From Thermoplasmata archaeon (GTDB lineage: Archaea; Thermoplasmatota; Thermoplasmata; Lutacidiplasmatales; UBA184), in the NCBI GenBank assembly GCA_021816865.1, contig JAKAWX010000008.1, forward strand, positions 1 to 36,949: DNA of 36,949 nt, given 5' to 3'. The notes beneath the pieces were generated by a model, which saw nothing but the letters and a program-made list of their open reading frames with translations, was not told the DNA's origin and searched no databases. This document shows positions 23,823-31,780 of this stretch, piece by piece. The number at the start of each line of letters is the position of its first letter. Within the stretch, counting starts at the first letter, position 1. The position numbers were made by a program, and so were the translations under genes.

Positions 23823-25255
23823 CGCCGTCGACCTCCCCGCCGCGCGACCCGCGGCATCGGAGGGGTGAGGCGGGCGCGGGCGAGCGCCCGGACGAGCTTC
23901 GCCGATCGGCCCATCAACGTGCGCGCCCGGTCGAGGAACTCCTCGTGGGAGAGCTTCGTGCGGGCGATACCGAGACGGACCGCGGCGTCGCCGACCGCCG
24001 CCGCGACCTCGGGGAAGACCTCGGACTCTTCCATCGTGGGCAGAAGGTGGTGCGGCGTGAGCCCCCGACGCTTCGTCCCGGCGGCGAGCTCGCGCGCCGC
24101 GACGAGCACGACCTCGTCGGGGATCGCGCGGGCGCGGGCGTCGAGCACGCCGCGGAAGACCGCGGGGAAGACGAGCGAGTTGTTGACCTGGTTCGGGAAG
24201 TCGGAGCGACCGGTCGCGACGATCGCCGCGCCCGCCGAGCGCGCGACGTCCGGCCAGATCTCGGGGACCGGGTTCGCGAGCGCGAAGACGATCGGGTCGG
24301 GCGCCATCGAGCGCACGTACGCCGGCTTTACCGTGTCGGGGTCGGGGGTCGACGCCGCGAGCAGCACGTCCGCCCCGTCGAGCGCGTGGGCGAGGTCGCC
24401 CGAGCGGCCACCCCCGTTCGTTCGGAGGGCGAGGCGGTACTTCCACGGGTTGCGGACCATCAGCTCGTCGACGTCGTCGCGCTCGGCGTGGAGGACCCCG
24501 CGCTGGTCGACGAGCGTGAGGCGGTGCGGGTCGTGCCCGAGCGCGAGGAGCAGCCGGGCCGTCACAAGGTTCGCCGCCCCCGCCCCGAGGAGGACCGTGC
24601 GGACCTCCTCGACCGAGCGGTGCGTGAGCTCGAGCGCGTTGAGGAGCCCCGCGACCGTCGCCGCGGCGGTCCCGAGCTGGTCGTCGTGCCAGACGGGGAT
24701 CGAGAGGCGCTTCGAGAGCCCCTCGAGGATCCCGAAGCACTTCGGGGACGCGATGTCCTCGAGGTTGATCCCGCCGAAGGCGGGCGCGAGCGCCTCGACG
24801 GTCGCGATGAACTGGTCCGGCGAGCTCACCTGGATCGGGATCGGGATCGCGTCGACGCCTCCGAGGAACTTGAAGAGGAGCGCTTTCCCTTCCATGACGG
24901 GAAGCGCCGCGCGCGGCCCGATGTCGCCGAGACCGAGGACCCGCGAGCCGTCGGTGACGATCGCGACCGTGTTCCATCGGCCCGTGAGCGAGAACGAGAG
25001 ATCGGGGTGGGCGTGGATCGCCCGCGAGACCTCGGCGACGCCCGGAGTGTACCACAGCGCGAAGTCGTCGAGCGAGCGAACGGGGACCTTCGGTACGGTC
25101 TCGATCTTCCCCTGGTAGAAGGCCGAGAGCTCGACCGCCCGGCGCCCGTAGGCGTCGGTCTCCTCCTCCCGCTTCTGCGCCGTACCGGGTGCGGGACGCG
25201 AGCGTCGCCGGCCCATCCGCCCCGTGGCGACCGGCGCGACCGAGCTTTCGGCCAT
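23819..25255 (-). CDS. Malic enzyme (NAD(P)-dependent, decarboxylating)
   Basis: Converts malate to pyruvate and CO2 while reducing NAD(P). The protein is 478 residues from ATG 25255, about 30 bases after the TATA at 25281. The N-terminal malic domain has LWYTPGVAEVSRAI (catalytic Tyr region), TDGSRVLGLGDIGPRAALPV, GKALLFKFLGGVDAIPI and NLEDIASPKCF with metal-binding acids. VWHDDQLGTAAATVAGLLNA follows, then the Rossmann loop VLLGAGAANLVTARLLL. Further on are FALANPVPEIWPD and SDFPNQVNNSLVFPAVFRG. There is no phosphotransacetylase domain, so it is the short form. Cofactor preference cannot be told. About 20 basic residues close the protein. A GNAT gene is coupled downstream. Confidence 0.95.
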   Translation of the reverse strand: MAESSVAPVATGRMGRRRSRPAPGTAQKREEETDAYGRRAVELSAFYQGKIETVPKVPVRSLDDFALWYTPGVAEVSRAIHAHPDLSFSLTGRWNTVAIVTDGSRVLGLGDIGPRAALPVMEGKALLFKFLGGVDAIPIPIQVSSPDQFIATVEALAPAFGGINLEDIASPKCFGILEGLSKRLSIPVWHDDQLGTAAATVAGLLNALELTHRSVEEVRTVLLGAGAANLVTARLLLALGHDPHRLTLVDQRGVLHAERDDVDELMVRNPWKYRLALRTNGGGRSGDLAHALDGADVLLAASTPDPDTVKPAYVRSMAPDPIVFALANPVPEIWPDVARSAGAAIVATGRSDFPNQVNNSLVFPAVFRGVLDARARAIPDEVVLVAARELAAGTKRRGLTPHHLLPTMEESEVFPEVAAAVGDAAVRLGIARTKLSHEEFLDRARTLMGRSAKLVRALARARLTPPMPRVARRGGRRR

Positions 25256-25472
25256 GAACGCATCGAGGACCGGTGAGCGGTTTATTAACACTTTGCCGGA
25301 GACGTTCGCGGGGTTCGTCAATTGTCGGGCCCCCCGGCCGCAGGGGACGCGCTCGTCTCCGCGCGACCGGGGAGGCGACCCCCACGGTTGTTCCCCGCGC
25401 AACACCGTTTCTTCCCTCGCACCCGACCCCGGCGGCGCCAGCCTTATGGCTCGGTCCCGGGGTGGCGGGCCG
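25256..25472. promoter_or_regulatory. Divergent promoter region, malic enzyme / methionine synthase
   Basis: The minus-strand TATA (TTAATAAA, 25281-25288) lies 26-33 bases from the malic-enzyme ATG. The plus-strand CCTTATGG (25442-25449) lies 24-31 bases from the methionine-synthase ATG. The ~150 bases between them are GC-rich with no recognised riboswitch or RNA gene. Confidence 0.5.
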
Positions 25473-26444
25473 ATGATCGTCCGTACCGGGCTCACGGGTC
25501 CGTTCCCCCGCCCCGAGCCGCTCGTCCGCGCGACCCGCGATCTCGACCGGGGGCGCACGACCCCGGAGGCGGTCGCGGAACTGCTCGCGCGGGGCGAGGA
25601 GGAGGTCGCCGCGCTCGAGCGGCGGCTCGGATTCGATTCGGTGTCGGGCGGCTACCTCGGCTGGCCCGACCTCTTCCGGCCGTTCGCGGAGACGTGGGAG
25701 GGGTTCACGGTCGGCCCGCTCACGCGCTGGCTCGAGACGAACACCTTCTACCGGCAGCCGATCCTCCTCTCGCCTCCGTCGCGGGCGCCGGGCGCGGTCG
25801 CGGCCCGGCTGCCGGGTCCCGTCCGCGCCGACCCGACGTCGGGACGGGTGATCCTGCCCGGGCCCTACACGTTCGTCTCGGCGCTGGACAACCGCTCGGG
25901 CGAGACCGACGAGGCGCTCGTCCACCGGCTCGGCCGCCTGCTCGCCGACGAGGTCCGCGAGCTGCGCGGCGCGGGGTTCGCGACGTTCTTCTTCGTCGAC
26001 CCGTTCCTGGCCGTCCGTCCTCCCGAGGGCCCCCGGGCCGAGGCGGTCGTCGCCGGGTACCGGGCGATCCACGGCTCGCTGGCGGGTGCGAACGCGGTCG
26101 TCTGGACCTACGGCGCGGACGCCGTCCCCGCCTTCCCGCTCCTCGACCGCCTGCCGGTCTCGGCCGTCGGCGTCGACCTCGCGGACACGGAGGTCGAGCG
26201 TCTCCCTCCGTCCCCCCAGCGCACCGGCCTCGGCCTCGGTGTGGTCGACCCGCGCACGACCCTCGGCGAGGATCCGGCGGAGGTCGCGCGCGTCGTGCGG
26301 ACCGCGAACGAGCGGCGTCACCCGACGATCGTCTGGCTCGGGCCGGGCGGTCCGCTCGACCTGTTGCCGTGGGAACCGGCGACGCGCAAGGTCCACGTGC
26401 TCTCCGCCGTGCGCGAGGCGCTCGGCGGCGGAGGCCGACCGTGA
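25473..26444 (+). CDS. MetE N-terminal-domain-like protein
   Basis: A protein of 323 residues from ATG 25473, TATA-supported. The sequence RTGLTGPFPRPEPLVRATRD, then VILPGPYTFVSALDNR, then FATFFFVDPFLAV and AVGVDLADTEVERL and GLGLGVVDPRTT follows the beta/alpha-barrel of cobalamin-independent methionine synthase. It lacks the zinc ligands His-x-Cys...Cys of the catalytic half. It overlaps the next gene (GTGA), which supplies those ligands. In several archaea the N-like and C-like halves of MetE are separate genes, and this pair fits that arrangement. It probably works together with the downstream protein in methyl transfer to homocysteine, but its own role (folate or corrinoid donor binding) is inferred. 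Confidence 0.85.
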   Translation: MIVRTGLTGPFPRPEPLVRATRDLDRGRTTPEAVAELLARGEEEVAALERRLGFDSVSGGYLGWPDLFRPFAETWEGFTVGPLTRWLETNTFYRQPILLSPPSRAPGAVAARLPGPVRADPTSGRVILPGPYTFVSALDNRSGETDEALVHRLGRLLADEVRELRGAGFATFFFVDPFLAVRPPEGPRAEAVVAGYRAIHGSLAGANAVVWTYGADAVPAFPLLDRLPVSAVGVDLADTEVERLPPSPQRTGLGLGVVDPRTTLGEDPAEVARVVRTANERRHPTIVWLGPGGPLDLLPWEPATRKVHVLSAVREALGGGGRP

Positions 26445-27586
26445 CCGCACGCCGGCTCTTCCCCTCCCAGGAGATCGGGAGCCTCGCGAAGCCGCGCTGG
26501 CAGCTGCTCGGCCAGCGCTCCGAGCCGCTCGACGACGCGGCGAAGGCGGAGCTCCGCAGCGAGGACGAACGCACGGGGTTCGCTTCGGCGCTCCCCGCCG
26601 TCCGCAACGCGCTCCTCGACGGCCGGACGCGCGACGCCGACCCCGAAAGCGTCCGGGACCTGGGGGCGCTCTTCGGTCTCCGCTTCCTCGAAGCGGCCGG
26701 CCTCGACCGCGTCTACGACGGCGAGGCGCGACGGATCGAGATGTACGAGTACCCCATCCGCCAGATGCGGGGATTCCGCTTTCAGGGCCACGTGCGCTCG
26801 TTCGACAACAAGTACTACCTCAAGGCGGCCGTCACGGACGAGATCCGTCTCGAGCGGCCGTACCACCTCGAGGAGTTCGACTTCGTCCGGCGGCACGCGA
26901 CGGCGGAGCCGAAGCTGCCGATCACGGGCCCGTACACGCTCGCCGACTGGTCGTACAACGAGCACTACCTCGCCCGCCAGCCCGGCTGGAAAGGGCGCGC
27001 GGCGCGCCGCGCCGCCCAGCGCGAGTTCGTGGTCGACCTCGCGCGGCGGGCGATCCGCCCGACGATCCAGGCGCTGATCGAGCACGGCTGCCGCGTGATC
27101 CAGATCGACGAGCCGGCCGCCGGGACGCACCCGGACGAGGCGGCGCTCGTGGTCGAGGGGTTCAACGCCGCGACCGAAGGGTTCGACGCCGAGTTCACGA
27201 TGCACATCTGCTACTCGAACTACCGGGACCTCCTCCCCGAGCTCCTCGAGGCGAAGCGATGCCGCCAGTGGGCGTGGGAGTTCGCGAACCGCGACTCCGA
27301 GGCGCACGACGGCTACGCGGTGCTCGAGGCCCTCAAGGAGTATGGCGACACGCGCGACGTCGGGCTCGGGGTCGTCGACGTCCACCGGGACCGGGTGGAG
27401 ACGCCCGAGCTCGTCGCGTCGCGGATCGCCCGGGCGAGCCGCTACCTCGGCGACCCCGGCCGCATCTGGGTGAACCCGGACTGCGGGCTGCGCACGCGCA
27501 GCCTCGCTGTCTCGCGCGCGAAGCTCGAGGCGGTGGTACGCGGGGCCGCGCTCGCGCGCGCCGAGTTCGAGAACCCCCGTCGCTAG
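26441..27586 (+). CDS. metE: Methionine synthase, MetE catalytic (C-terminal) type
   Basis: The cobalamin-independent methionine synthase core transfers a methyl group to homocysteine through a zinc thiolate. The 381 residues run from GTG 26441, overlapping the previous stop. The zinc site is visible as MHICYSNYRD (His and Cys) and WVNPDCGLRTR (second Cys). WAWEFANRDSE provides the expected Glu region. GCRVIQIDEPAAGTHPDEAA carries the homocysteine-binding Asp-Glu. LPITGPYTLADWSYNEHY matches the conserved barrel strand. It equals only the C-terminal half of bacterial MetE, the usual archaeal form, whose methyl donor is often a methylated corrinoid or archaeal pterin rather than triglutamyl-folate. 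The specific donor here is unknown. Confidence 0.92.
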   Translation: MTARRLFPSQEIGSLAKPRWQLLGQRSEPLDDAAKAELRSEDERTGFASALPAVRNALLDGRTRDADPESVRDLGALFGLRFLEAAGLDRVYDGEARRIEMYEYPIRQMRGFRFQGHVRSFDNKYYLKAAVTDEIRLERPYHLEEFDFVRRHATAEPKLPITGPYTLADWSYNEHYLARQPGWKGRAARRAAQREFVVDLARRAIRPTIQALIEHGCRVIQIDEPAAGTHPDEAALVVEGFNAATEGFDAEFTMHICYSNYRDLLPELLEAKRCRQWAWEFANRDSEAHDGYAVLEALKEYGDTRDVGLGVVDVHRDRVETPELVASRIARASRYLGDPGRIWVNPDCGLRTRSLAVSRAKLEAVVRGAALARAEFENPRR

Positions 27587-27604
27587 GACCGGCGCGGGCG
27601 GTCC
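27586..27604. terminator. Hairpin between convergent metE and map
   Basis: GGACCG (27586-27591), a 7-base loop and CGGTCC (27599-27604) form a perfect 6-bp stem filling the 20-base gap between the two convergent stop codons. It could act in both directions. No T-tract is present. Confidence 0.4.
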
Positions 27605-27606
27605 CC

Positions 27607-28503
27607 CTACGGGGCGGCGGAGGACGTGAGGATCTCCGCGCCGGTCGCTCCGACCAGGACGGTGTGCTCCGCTTGGGCGACCAGGCCCTGCCCGCGCTCG
27701 AGGAAGACGGGGTACGTCTGCAACGAGCGACGCGCGCGGCGCAACGCCTCCGTCTCGCCCGGGCCGTCCGCCCAGCGGAGCGCGAACGGGAGGGTGCGGA
27801 ACCGCCCGTAGAGCCTCGCGAGGACGGGGTCGGACGACCCCGGATCGGACCGGAACCGCGCGATGTTGCCGAACGGCCCGTTCGAGATGCGCCCGATGCC
27901 GTTGGTCGCGAACGGCTCGATCGCGACCACCTCGCCCTCGAGCAGGGACGCCGCGCTGCCGCCGGGAACGTTCGGGATCGCCTTGCCCGCGTGGAGCAGG
28001 TACCGTTCGATCGAGTGGCCCGTGAGGTCCTCGATCGGCTTGAGCCCCCGCGCCCGGATCGCGGACGCGATCGCGCGGCTCAGCTCGTCGACGGCGACGC
28101 CCGGCCGGACGCGGGCGATCCCCGCGGCGAGGGCCTCGCGGGCGGCCCGGACGAGGTTCTCGTGGCGGTGCGTCCCACCGACCTCGACGGTGTCGGCGGT
28201 GTCGGCGAGCGCGCCATCGAGGTGCGCCCCGACGTCCACCTTCACGAGGTCGCCGGCGACGAACTCCTCCTCGTCGTCGACGGAGGGCGTGTAGTGGGCG
28301 GCCTCCTGGTTGCGGGAGAGGTTCGCGGGAAACGCCGGCGCCGCGCCCTCGTCGCGGATCGCCGCCTCGATCGCCTCGGCGACGTCGCGGCGCGACGCCC
28401 CCGGGACGACGAGGCGCACGCCGAGGTCGCGGGCGCGGGCGGCGATACGGCCCGCCTGTCGCCAGCGGTCGAGGTCGACGGGGTAGGCGGTCATCCCGGT
28501 CAC
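27607..28503 (-). CDS. map: Methionine aminopeptidase, type II
   Basis: Removes the initiator methionine from nascent proteins. The start is taken at GTG 28503, which overlaps the Sua5 stop (GTGA); ATG 28494 is three codons later. The 298 residues match archaeal type II enzymes. Metal ligands are seen in VKVDVGAHLDGALADTADT (two Asp), LTGHSIERYLLHAGKAIPN (His), VVAIEPFATNG (Glu) and VAQAEHTVLV (Glu). The family helical insert lies between. It is the third gene of the ndk-sua5-map group, all on the minus strand with gaps of a few bases or overlaps, a translation-related operon. Confidence 0.95.
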   Translation of the reverse strand: MTGMTAYPVDLDRWRQAGRIAARARDLGVRLVVPGASRRDVAEAIEAAIRDEGAAPAFPANLSRNQEAAHYTPSVDDEEEFVAGDLVKVDVGAHLDGALADTADTVEVGGTHRHENLVRAAREALAAGIARVRPGVAVDELSRAIASAIRARGLKPIEDLTGHSIERYLLHAGKAIPNVPGGSAASLLEGEVVAIEPFATNGIGRISNGPFGNIARFRSDPGSSDPVLARLYGRFRTLPFALRWADGPGETEALRRARRSLQTYPVFLERGQGLVAQAEHTVLVGATGAEILTSSAAP

Positions 28504-29066
28504 CCGCGGGCGAGGACGCGGGGACGCTCGCCCGAGAGGTCGACGAGCGTCGACGGCCGTCCGCTCGGCGGCGGCCCCCCGGCGACGTAGAGCGCGACCG
28601 AGCGGCCGAAGGCCCGCCGGGCGGCCCCGACGGTCGTCGCCGGCGGCTCGCCGTGGCGGTTCGCCGACGTGGCGGTGACGGGACCGCTCGCGCGCGCGAT
28701 CGCCCGGGCGACCGCGTGGTCGGGGACGCGGACGCCGAGCGTTCCGCCCGGTCCGAAGAGCCGCGGCGCGAGCGTCGACCGGGCGAGCGGAGACGGCCGC
28801 ACGAGCACCGTGTACGGTCCGGGGAGGTGGCGGCGCACGAACCGTCGGCCCGCCGGAGCGAGGGTCGCGAGCGCCTCGAGCTCGGGGACGCTGCTCACCA
28901 TCACCGAGGTCGGTTGGCCCGACGGGCGACCCTTCGCTTCGGCGAGGCGGGCGACCGCCCCCGCGTCGGAGGCCCGCGCCCCGAGGCCGAGCAGCGTATC
29001 GGTCGGGTAGACGATGAGGCGACCGGCGCCGAGCGTCCGCGCCGCGGCCGCGACCGATCGGTGCAT
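28500..29066 (-). CDS. sua5: Threonylcarbamoyl-AMP synthase (Sua5/TsaC/YrdC family)
   Basis: Makes threonylcarbamoyl-AMP, the precursor of the t6A base in tRNAs reading ANN codons. The protein is 188 residues from ATG 29066, four bases after the ndk stop. Motifs are RLIVYPTDTLLGLGARA, LAEAKGRPSGQPTSVMVSS, RRHLPGPYTVLVRPS, GTLGVRVPDHAVA and GPVTATSANRHGEPPATTV. These cover the whole YrdC domain. The extra C-terminal Sua5 domain is absent, so the short TsaC form applies. It is coupled by GTGA to the methionine aminopeptidase gene. Confidence 0.92.
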   Translation of the reverse strand: MHRSVAAAARTLGAGRLIVYPTDTLLGLGARASDAGAVARLAEAKGRPSGQPTSVMVSSVPELEALATLAPAGRRFVRRHLPGPYTVLVRPSPLARSTLAPRLFGPGGTLGVRVPDHAVARAIARASGPVTATSANRHGEPPATTVGAARRAFGRSVALYVAGGPPPSGRPSTLVDLSGERPRVLARG

Positions 29067-29070
29067 CGGT

Positions 29071-29529
29071 TCAGAAGTACTCCTCGCCGACGCGCGAGTA
29101 GGCGAGGAGCTCCTCGGGCTCGAAGTAGAGCGCGAGCTCGCGAGACGCGGAGTCGCTCGAGTCGGACGCGTGGACGAGGTTCGGCGTGATCCCGAGCCCG
29201 AAGTCCCCACGTACCGTCCCCGGGGCGGCGGTCTGCGGGTTGGTCGCGCCGGTGAGGAGGCGGACGACCGCGATCGCGGACCGGCCCTCGAGCGCCATCG
29301 CGACCACGGGGCCCGAGGTGATGTGCTGGATGAGCGCCGGGTAGAACGCCTTGCCCTCGTGCTCGGCGTAGTGCCGCTGGGCGAGCTCGGGCGCGACCCG
29401 GAGCTGCTTCAGCGCGACGATCTTGAGGCCCTTGCGCTCGAACCGGCCGAGGATCTCCCCGACGAGGCCGCGCCGCACGCCGTCCGGTTTCACGAGCACG
29501 AAGGTGCGCTCGAGGTTCCCTTCCGCCAT
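29071..29529 (-). CDS. ndk: Nucleoside diphosphate kinase
   Basis: Exchanges gamma-phosphates among NTPs and NDPs through a phosphohistidine. The 152 residues from ATG 29529 begin ERTFVLVKPDGVRRGLVGEI and include HYAEHEGKAFYPALI, GPVVAMALEGRSAI and ATNPQTAAPGTVRGDFG. The active-site histidine lies in NLVHASDSSDSASREL (Ala in place of the common Gly after His). A TATA-like CTTTACC on the minus strand (29553-29559) precedes it. In many archaea ndk follows the L24e gene of the L7Ae cluster. Here that neighbourhood is about 1.8 kb away, with a methyltransferase and the split nuclease inserted. Confidence 0.97.
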   Translation of the reverse strand: MAEGNLERTFVLVKPDGVRRGLVGEILGRFERKGLKIVALKQLRVAPELAQRHYAEHEGKAFYPALIQHITSGPVVAMALEGRSAIAVVRLLTGATNPQTAAPGTVRGDFGLGITPNLVHASDSSDSASRELALYFEPEELLAYSRVGEEYF

Positions 29530-29612
29530 CCCGCTGACGAGGCCGCTCGGAGGGTAAAGGTTTCGCGCCCGGGCACAAGCGTATAGGGTCGGCCCCCTCC
29601 CGAGAGCGTCCC

Positions 29613-30395
29613 GTGACCGCGTCCGCCGAGCGCCTCCACCCGGCCGTGCGCGGGTTCGACCGCGCCGCCGCGACGTACGAGCGCGGTCGCCCCGGGTACC
29701 CCGCGGCGGCGGTCCGCCTATTCGCGCGGGCGCTGCGCCTCGGACCCGGGCGAACGGTCGTCGAGCTCGGCAGCGGGACGGGGAAGTTTACGCGGGCGCT
29801 CGCGCCGATCGGCGCGACGCGCCTCGCGGTCGAACCGGTCGCCGGCATGCGGCGCGTCTTCGCCGCCGCGGTCCCGGACGTACCCGTGCTCGACGGCACC
29901 GCGGAGCGCATCCCGCTGCCCGACGGCTTCGCGGACGCGGTCGTCGCCGCGCAGGCGTTCCACTGGTTCCGCACCCGCCCCGCGCTGCGCGAGATCGCGC
30001 GGGTCCTCGCGCCGGGCGGGTCGCTCGGTCTCGTCTGGAACGTCCGCGACGAGTCGGTCGGCTGGTCGCACCGCCTTACGGAGATCCTGGACCGGTACAC
30101 CGGCTCGGTGCCGCGTTCGCGGGAGCGAGGGTGGCGGCGCGCGTTCGACGGGACCGGGGATCGTCCGTTCGGACCGCTCCACGAGCGGACCTTCCGCCAC
30201 GAGCAGCGGGCCTCCCGCGCGACGTTCGTGGCCCGGATCCTCTCGGTGAGCGTGATCGCGGTGCTGCCCTCCGACGAGCGGCGGCGGGTCGCGCGCGAGG
30301 TCGCGCGCGTCCTCGCGACCGACCCCGGGACGCGCGGGCGACGGGTCCTCTCGATGCCGTACCGCACGGACGTCTACTGGGCCACCCGCCGCTGA
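29613..30395 (+). CDS. Class I SAM-dependent methyltransferase
   Basis: A protein of 260 residues from GTG 29613, about 25-32 bases after a TATA-like GTATAGGG at 29581. The SAM-binding motif I is TVVELGSGTGKFTRALAP. Motif II is LAVEPVAGMRRVF, followed by GTAERIPLPDGFADAVVAAQ and AFHWFRTRPALREIARVLAPGG. The segment continues SLGLVWNVRDESVGW, giving the full Methyltransf_11 (UbiE/COQ5-like) fold. The C-terminal 100 residues probably define the acceptor but show no known signature. The gene is divergent from ndk and convergent with the split nuclease. The substrate is unknown. Confidence 0.9.
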   Translation: MTASAERLHPAVRGFDRAAATYERGRPGYPAAAVRLFARALRLGPGRTVVELGSGTGKFTRALAPIGATRLAVEPVAGMRRVFAAAVPDVPVLDGTAERIPLPDGFADAVVAAQAFHWFRTRPALREIARVLAPGGSLGLVWNVRDESVGWSHRLTEILDRYTGSVPRSRERGWRRAFDGTGDRPFGPLHERTFRHEQRASRATFVARILSVSVIAVLPSDERRRVAREVARVLATDPGTRGRRVLSMPYRTDVYWATRR

Positions 30396-30451
30396 CCGGC
30401 GGGGACCGCGACCGCCCGGCCCGCTCCGCGCGACGGGCGCGGCCGCCCGCC

Positions 30452-30979
30452 CTACCTCGCGAGGACCCGGGCGTCGCACGCGTCGACCCAGGCACACCGC
30501 GCGCAGCGCGCGGCCGACGGGGTCGCGCGGCCGTCGTACGGCCGGTCGACCTCGGCCCGGAGCGCGAGGAGTTCGCCGCGCGCCGCCGTGTCCCAGCGGA
30601 CGCGAACCTCCCGGTCGGCGTATCGCAGCACGCCGAACGGCGGGGAGCGTCCCGTCGTCTCCTCGACGAGCAGGCAGTACGCCCAGACCTGGACGCGGTG
30701 CGACCGGGCGGGACCGTCCCTCGGCGCCGGCCGGCTCTTCACCTCGACCGGGACGAGCCGGCCGTCCGGCGTTTCGCGGAGCGCGTCCGGCCGTCCCTCG
30801 AGCCGGTGGCGGGCCGAGACGAGCACGGCGGGATCCCCCGCGTCGATCGCGACGAGCGCCCCCAGCGATGCTTCCCGCCGGCGGAGCGACAGCGCCCGAA
30901 GGCTCGCGGCGACGATCCCCGCCCCGACCGCCCACAGCGCGAGCGCCGCGACCAGGGAGACTACGGTCGGAGCACCCAC
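30452..30979 (-). CDS. Membrane Cas4/Dna2-like nuclease, catalytic (C-terminal) part
   Basis: A protein of 175 residues if started at GTG 30979, which overlaps the end of the upstream part by 19 bases in the -1 frame. A transmembrane helix (VVSLVAALALWAVGAGIVAA) comes first. The PD-(D/E)XK core follows: RLEGRPDALRETPDGR then LVPVEVKSRPAP, with Asp and Glu-x-Lys, and SHRVQVWAYCLLVEETTG with the Gln-x3-Tyr helix of Cas4/RecB nucleases. The C-terminus RCARCAWVDACDARV has three Cys for an Fe-S cluster; a fourth Cys lies in the upstream part. Together the two parts rebuild one archaeal membrane-hairpin Cas4-like protein. No CRISPR genes or arrays are nearby. Confidence 0.75.
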   Translation of the reverse strand: MGAPTVVSLVAALALWAVGAGIVAASLRALSLRRREASLGALVAIDAGDPAVLVSARHRLEGRPDALRETPDGRLVPVEVKSRPAPRDGPARSHRVQVWAYCLLVEETTGRSPPFGVLRYADREVRVRWDTAARGELLALRAEVDRPYDGRATPSAARCARCAWVDACDARVLAR

Positions 30980-31227
30980 AGGATCCCCCCGACCGCAAGG
31001 ACGACGCCGACCGCCACGCCGGCCCAGTAGGCGCCACCGCGGTCGGCGCGACGCCGCTCGGCGGCCAGGGTGCGCCGATGGTAGTCGCGGCCCGCACGGC
31101 GGCGCGCGCCCGACGCCGCGCTCGGGCCAGCGGGCGGGGGATGATGGCGGTAGAAGTGCGACCGCGGGCAATACGCGTAGTCGGCGAGGTCCGACGGCGA
31201 GGTCCAGCTCTCGTCGTCCCGGTTCAT
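30961..31227 (-). CDS. Membrane Cas4/Dna2-like protein, N-terminal part
   Basis: A protein of 88 residues from ATG 31227. SPSDLADYAYCPRSHFYRHH is the characteristic N-terminus of Cas4/Dna2-type nucleases: a helix followed by Y-x-YCPR, whose Cys pairs with the C-terminal Cys cluster. A basic segment (GARRRAGRDYHRRTLAAERR) leads to a transmembrane helix, YWAGVAVGVVLAVGGILWVL, and a stop. The nuclease core is in the next frame. A run of six G residues (GGG GGG, inside the codons for VGGI) lies 14-19 bases before the end of this frame. One -1 slip there would join both parts into TM-loop-TM. This could be programmed frameshifting, true gene fission, or an error in a homopolymer. Confidence 0.7.
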   Translation of the reverse strand: MNRDDESWTSPSDLADYAYCPRSHFYRHHPPPAGPSAASGARRRAGRDYHRRTLAAERRRADRGGAYWAGVAVGVVLAVGGILWVLRP

Positions 31228-31298
31228 CGGGCGGGCCGGGGTCGGGGGAGGCGTTTACCGATTCCGTTCGACGCGCACCGACCGCGCGCCGGGCGCCC

Positions 31299-31760
31299 TC
31301 ATTCCTCCGCGGGCGCCGTTTCGGTCTTCTTGCGGGGCCGCGCCCGGGGCTTCGGCTTCGACGTCGACTCCCCCCCGGCGATCGGCGCCTTCCCCTTCTT
31401 CGCGGGGGTCGCGGGGGCGGGCGCCGTTGGGGAGGAGGCCTCCTCGGAGGGCGGGGGGGCCTCGACCTTCGCCGCGGGACCGGGCTCGGCCGTCGGTGGG
31501 GGGACGGGCGGTGCCGAGACCGCGCGCTTCGCCCGCGCGCGGCCGGTCGACGCGGCGCTCGCCGAGCGGTCGGCCGCGCTCTTGATCGCGTGCGCCCGGG
31601 TCCACTTGTATCGATGCCCGACGCGCCCGAGGTGGAGCTGTTGCTTGCGGCAGGAGGACGTGCAGAAGTGGTAGACGGTCCCGTCGCGCTTGACGAACAT
31701 CGAGCCGGTGCCGGGCTCGATCTCGGCCGCGCAGAAGGAACACTGCCGCTTGACGACCAT
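31299..31760 (-). CDS. rpl24e: Large-subunit ribosomal protein L24e with long C-terminal extension
   Basis: A zinc-ribbon ribosomal protein of 153 residues from ATG 31760. Residues 1-60 are a normal L24e: CSFCAAEIEPGTGSMFVKRD, then VYHFCTSSCRKQQLHLGRVG and HRYKWTRAHA, with C-x2-C and C-x3-C zinc ligands. Most archaeal L24e proteins stop near here. The extra ~90 residues are low-complexity Ala/Pro/Glu/Lys, ending in a basic KPKPRARPRKK tail. This may be a disordered rRNA- or protein-binding arm. It is 20 bases downstream of S28e in the L7Ae-S28e-L24e operon. Confidence 0.93.
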   Translation of the reverse strand: MVVKRQCSFCAAEIEPGTGSMFVKRDGTVYHFCTSSCRKQQLHLGRVGHRYKWTRAHAIKSAADRSASAASTGRARAKRAVSAPPVPPPTAEPGPAAKVEAPPPSEEASSPTAPAPATPAKKGKAPIAGGESTSKPKPRARPRKKTETAPAEE

Positions 31761-31780
31761 CGACCGGGACCTCTCCTGTT

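Noticed and set aside
23280-26450. A 1056-codon open frame on the minus strand
   Set aside because: Only its final ~180 codons (the GNAT protein) are coding. The remainder is antisense to or out of frame with malic enzyme and the MetE-like gene and is Arg/Gly/Pro-rich, a product of high GC.
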